Shown: piece by piece, positions 62,495 through 64,000 of the stretch
Numbering within the stretch: the stretch's first letter is position 1
How the letters are laid out: each line of letters begins with the position of its first letter
Origin: Olsenella sp. SW781
Lineage (GTDB): Bacteria; Actinomycetota; Coriobacteriia; Coriobacteriales; Atopobiaceae
Length of the DNA: 64,000 nucleotides
NCBI RefSeq assembly: GCF_012027725.1
Contig: NZ_SJOU01000015.1
Span: 1-64,000 of the forward strand
Direction: 5' to 3'
Position numbers and translations under genes: made by a program
The notes under the pieces: generated by a model
The model's database searches: none
What the model was told of the DNA's origin: nothing
Seen by the model: only the letters and a program-made list of their open reading frames with translations

Positions 62495-63457
62495 TCATTC
62501 CTTTTTTCCACTGTCATATTCGATTTTGAGACTTGGGTCAGTCTCGTACTTATCAACAATGCCATTGTACTCGACAACCAGCTTGCCAAGGAACAATCTC
62601 CTGCTCGACGATGTGAACAGCCCGTGTTCGTAAACGTTCGTCGAGAGAAACTGTTGCAAATCCCAGACCTCAGCACGGTCGCCGATGCCTGCATCGTCGA
62701 GCAGGTTCTTCGCCGTCTGTGTGCGCGACGAAATCGTAATAATGATAGGCGTGAGTCCGTGGCCCACGTTTGCAGCGCACTTGTCGATAAGCGCCTGTGC
62801 TGGCGCGGTCGTACAGTGAATCGCTGTATCCTCGATGATGAAATCACCCTCGCGGCCGGTTTGGTCGTCGGCCTCTGCAGCACCGTGAATCTCGATACCG
62901 GGCATGATGAGCTCGAGCTTCGCTGCGACCAGATGCTGCAAGACCGATCCGGCATACTGCATCCCGGGGTTTTCGCGCTGCCGCTTCGCCGCCTGCTCGA
63001 AAAGGTCGTCGACCGAGTTAGCGACGCTGCGGGATCGGTCGCTTGAGAGCTTGAACGGCTTGCCCGCAAGGAACTTGCGAACGCGCTCGACCCAATACTC
63101 TTCGACGGCGTCAAGATCAACGTCACCGAGCTTATTGATGAGTGCCACGTAGGACTTCATAATGTGCAGCGAGCCCCTGCTCGTGCGTCCACCCTCCTTC
63201 GAGAGCAACTGATTGATGCCGTGTTCGGCAAGGATTTTCTTGATGAACTGTCCGCTTGCGCACGAGACCTGCCCGCCACCGGGCGTGACGAAGTCCTTCC
63301 AGTTGAGCGGAAGATTGCGACCCTTGAAAGCCCTGGTCAATTCGACGACGAGCGCAAGCGAACCCTTCGACGAAATCTTGTTCTTCCGACCTGCATCATC
63401 AATCGAAACGAAGTTATCAAGTGCGTCTCTCACCTCAGGTTTAAGCGACGTAGGCAT
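62495..63457 (-). CDS. DUF4928 family type II restriction endonuclease
   Basis: This 320-aa protein of the DUF4928 family is almost always found beside a DNA methyltransferase. An N-terminal helical domain is followed by a possible nuclease core with REGDFIIEDTAIHCTT near residue 205. It should cut unmodified DNA at the site protected by its partner. It overlaps the methyltransferase end by 17 bp. Base composition is much lower in GC than the core genes, so horizontal acquisition is likely. Confidence 0.85.
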   Translation of the reverse strand: MPTSLKPEVRDALDNFVSIDDAGRKNKISSKGSLALVVELTRAFKGRNLPLNWKDFVTPGGGQVSCASGQFIKKILAEHGINQLLSKEGGRTSRGSLHIMKSYVALINKLGDVDLDAVEEYWVERVRKFLAGKPFKLSSDRSRSVANSVDDLFEQAAKRQRENPGMQYAGSVLQHLVAAKLELIMPGIEIHGAAEADDQTGREGDFIIEDTAIHCTTAPAQALIDKCAANVGHGLTPIIITISSRTQTAKNLLDDAGIGDRAEVWDLQQFLSTNVYEHGLFTSSSRRLFLGKLVVEYNGIVDKYETDPSLKIEYDSGKKE

Positions 63458-64000
63458 AATCCACCAACTCCCTCAACGCATTCTCGGAGAGAAAATGAAC
63501 GACAGGAGCAACCACCGCGTCCCCCATCGCGAAATATGCGTCGTTATACGTTCCCGGAAGCTCGAAGTCGTCCGGCGCGCCCATGAGGCGCGCGGCTTCG
63601 CGTGCCGTAAGCAGGCGCGCATGCAGGCGTTTGCCCTCGCGCTGTACGATGTACTGCCTCGATGAACCGCCTGCCGGCGTGCGAAGGCATCCTGCGATGC
63701 CGTCGCAGCGCAGCTCGAGCACCTGCTTGCCGTTTCGTGTCCTTCGATAGCCCGTGGCGAACTTGCGACCCGAAAGTCGGAACTTTTCGACGTGTCGCTG
63801 CGGTACGAGGGCGGTTACATTGTCCTTGTCGTATTCAACCTGCTCAATCACATCATCGATCTCCGTTGTCCTCGCTTCTGGCTCGGGCAGGTTCCACCAA
63901 GTGAACCCTTCTATCGTCTCACCGAGTCGTGCAAGCGCAGGCGAATGTGCCCACGTCGGACCGTCCGAAATAAGATGTTCGGGAACCTTGCCCTTGGTGC
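63441..64000 (-). CDS. DNA (cytosine-5) methyltransferase, partial
   Basis: The reading frame is open to the window edge, giving at least 186 C-terminal residues. It ends with the methyltransferase motif IX-X region: ARLLTAREAARLMGAPDDF, then NDAYFAMGDAVVAPVV. The catalytic Cys and SAM site lie beyond the window. It is the modification partner of the DUF4928 endonuclease. Confidence 0.85.
   Translation of the reverse strand, partial: TKGKVPEHLISDGPTWAHSPALARLGETIEGFTWWNLPEPEARTTEIDDVIEQVEYDKDNVTALVPQRHVEKFRLSGRKFATGYRRTRNGKQVLELRCDGIAGCLRTPAGGSSRQYIVQREGKRLHARLLTAREAARLMGAPDDFELPGTYNDAYFAMGDAVVAPVVHFLSENALRELVDYAYVA

Overview
The window is high-GC DNA (mostly about 65-70 % G+C by eye) with dense, short-spaced genes and strong GGAGG-type ribosome binding sites. 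The gene mix is SUF-only Fe-S assembly with an Rrf2 regulator, GatCAB, glycyl-radical enzymes, an Asp23/AmaP set and a ygfK/ssnA/xdhD-type purine cluster. This points to an anaerobic host-associated actinobacterium of the Coriobacteriia (Olsenella/Atopobium/Collinsella-like). The assignment is inferred from gene content and not proven.

Layout. 0-7.5 kb: DegV, a DUF1836 regulator with NhaA, an AmaP-DUF2273-Asp23 envelope-stress set, a D-2-hydroxyacid dehydrogenase, a C_GCAxxG_C_C protein and a YdjM-like membrane protein. 7.5-10.6 kb: a TPP riboswitch ahead of a thiamine-binding protein and a ThiXYZ-type importer. 10.9-15.7 kb: a four-gene operon (binding-protein-like, binding-protein/VWA lipoprotein, XpaC-like, TelA). 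15.7-20.9 kb: DeoR regulator, glycyl-radical activase, glycyl-radical enzyme and fructose-6-phosphate-aldolase-like protein. 21-25.6 kb: M18 aminopeptidase, class II Fba and two uncharacterised membrane proteins. 25.9-33.9 kb: an expanded dlt locus (dltA, dltB, a DltX-like peptide, two dltD paralogues around dltC, a DltE-like serine hydrolase, a GNAT). 34-39.6 kb: sufCBDSU-rrf2 on the minus strand. 39.9-46.3 kb: BASS transporter, a 32-aa peptide, gatCAB and YitT. 46.6-56.6 kb: YheO-like regulator divergent from an NCS2 permease-ssnA-ygfK-ferredoxin-xdhD operon. 56.7-64 kb: an accessory-looking stretch with SIMPL protein, an unknown 600-aa coiled-coil protein, Fic, an AGCS transporter, an HNH remnant, and a DUF4928/cytosine methyltransferase restriction pair that runs off the end.

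The most unusual property of the window is its repeat landscape. The 12-mer GGCGAGAAGAAC occurs exactly 12 times and in many near copies, often in the loop of intergenic inverted repeats whose arms differ from place to place. Two hairpins with unrelated perfect stems enclose the same 34-nt loop. A third set of small hairpins shares a GGGGACAGG-like core but has several unrelated arm sequences. It fills the gaps of the purine operon, supplies stop codons, forms the SufD C-terminus, and sits in frame in the middle of sufD. The shared theme is a constant core with private arms. I see no transposase in the window that would explain it.
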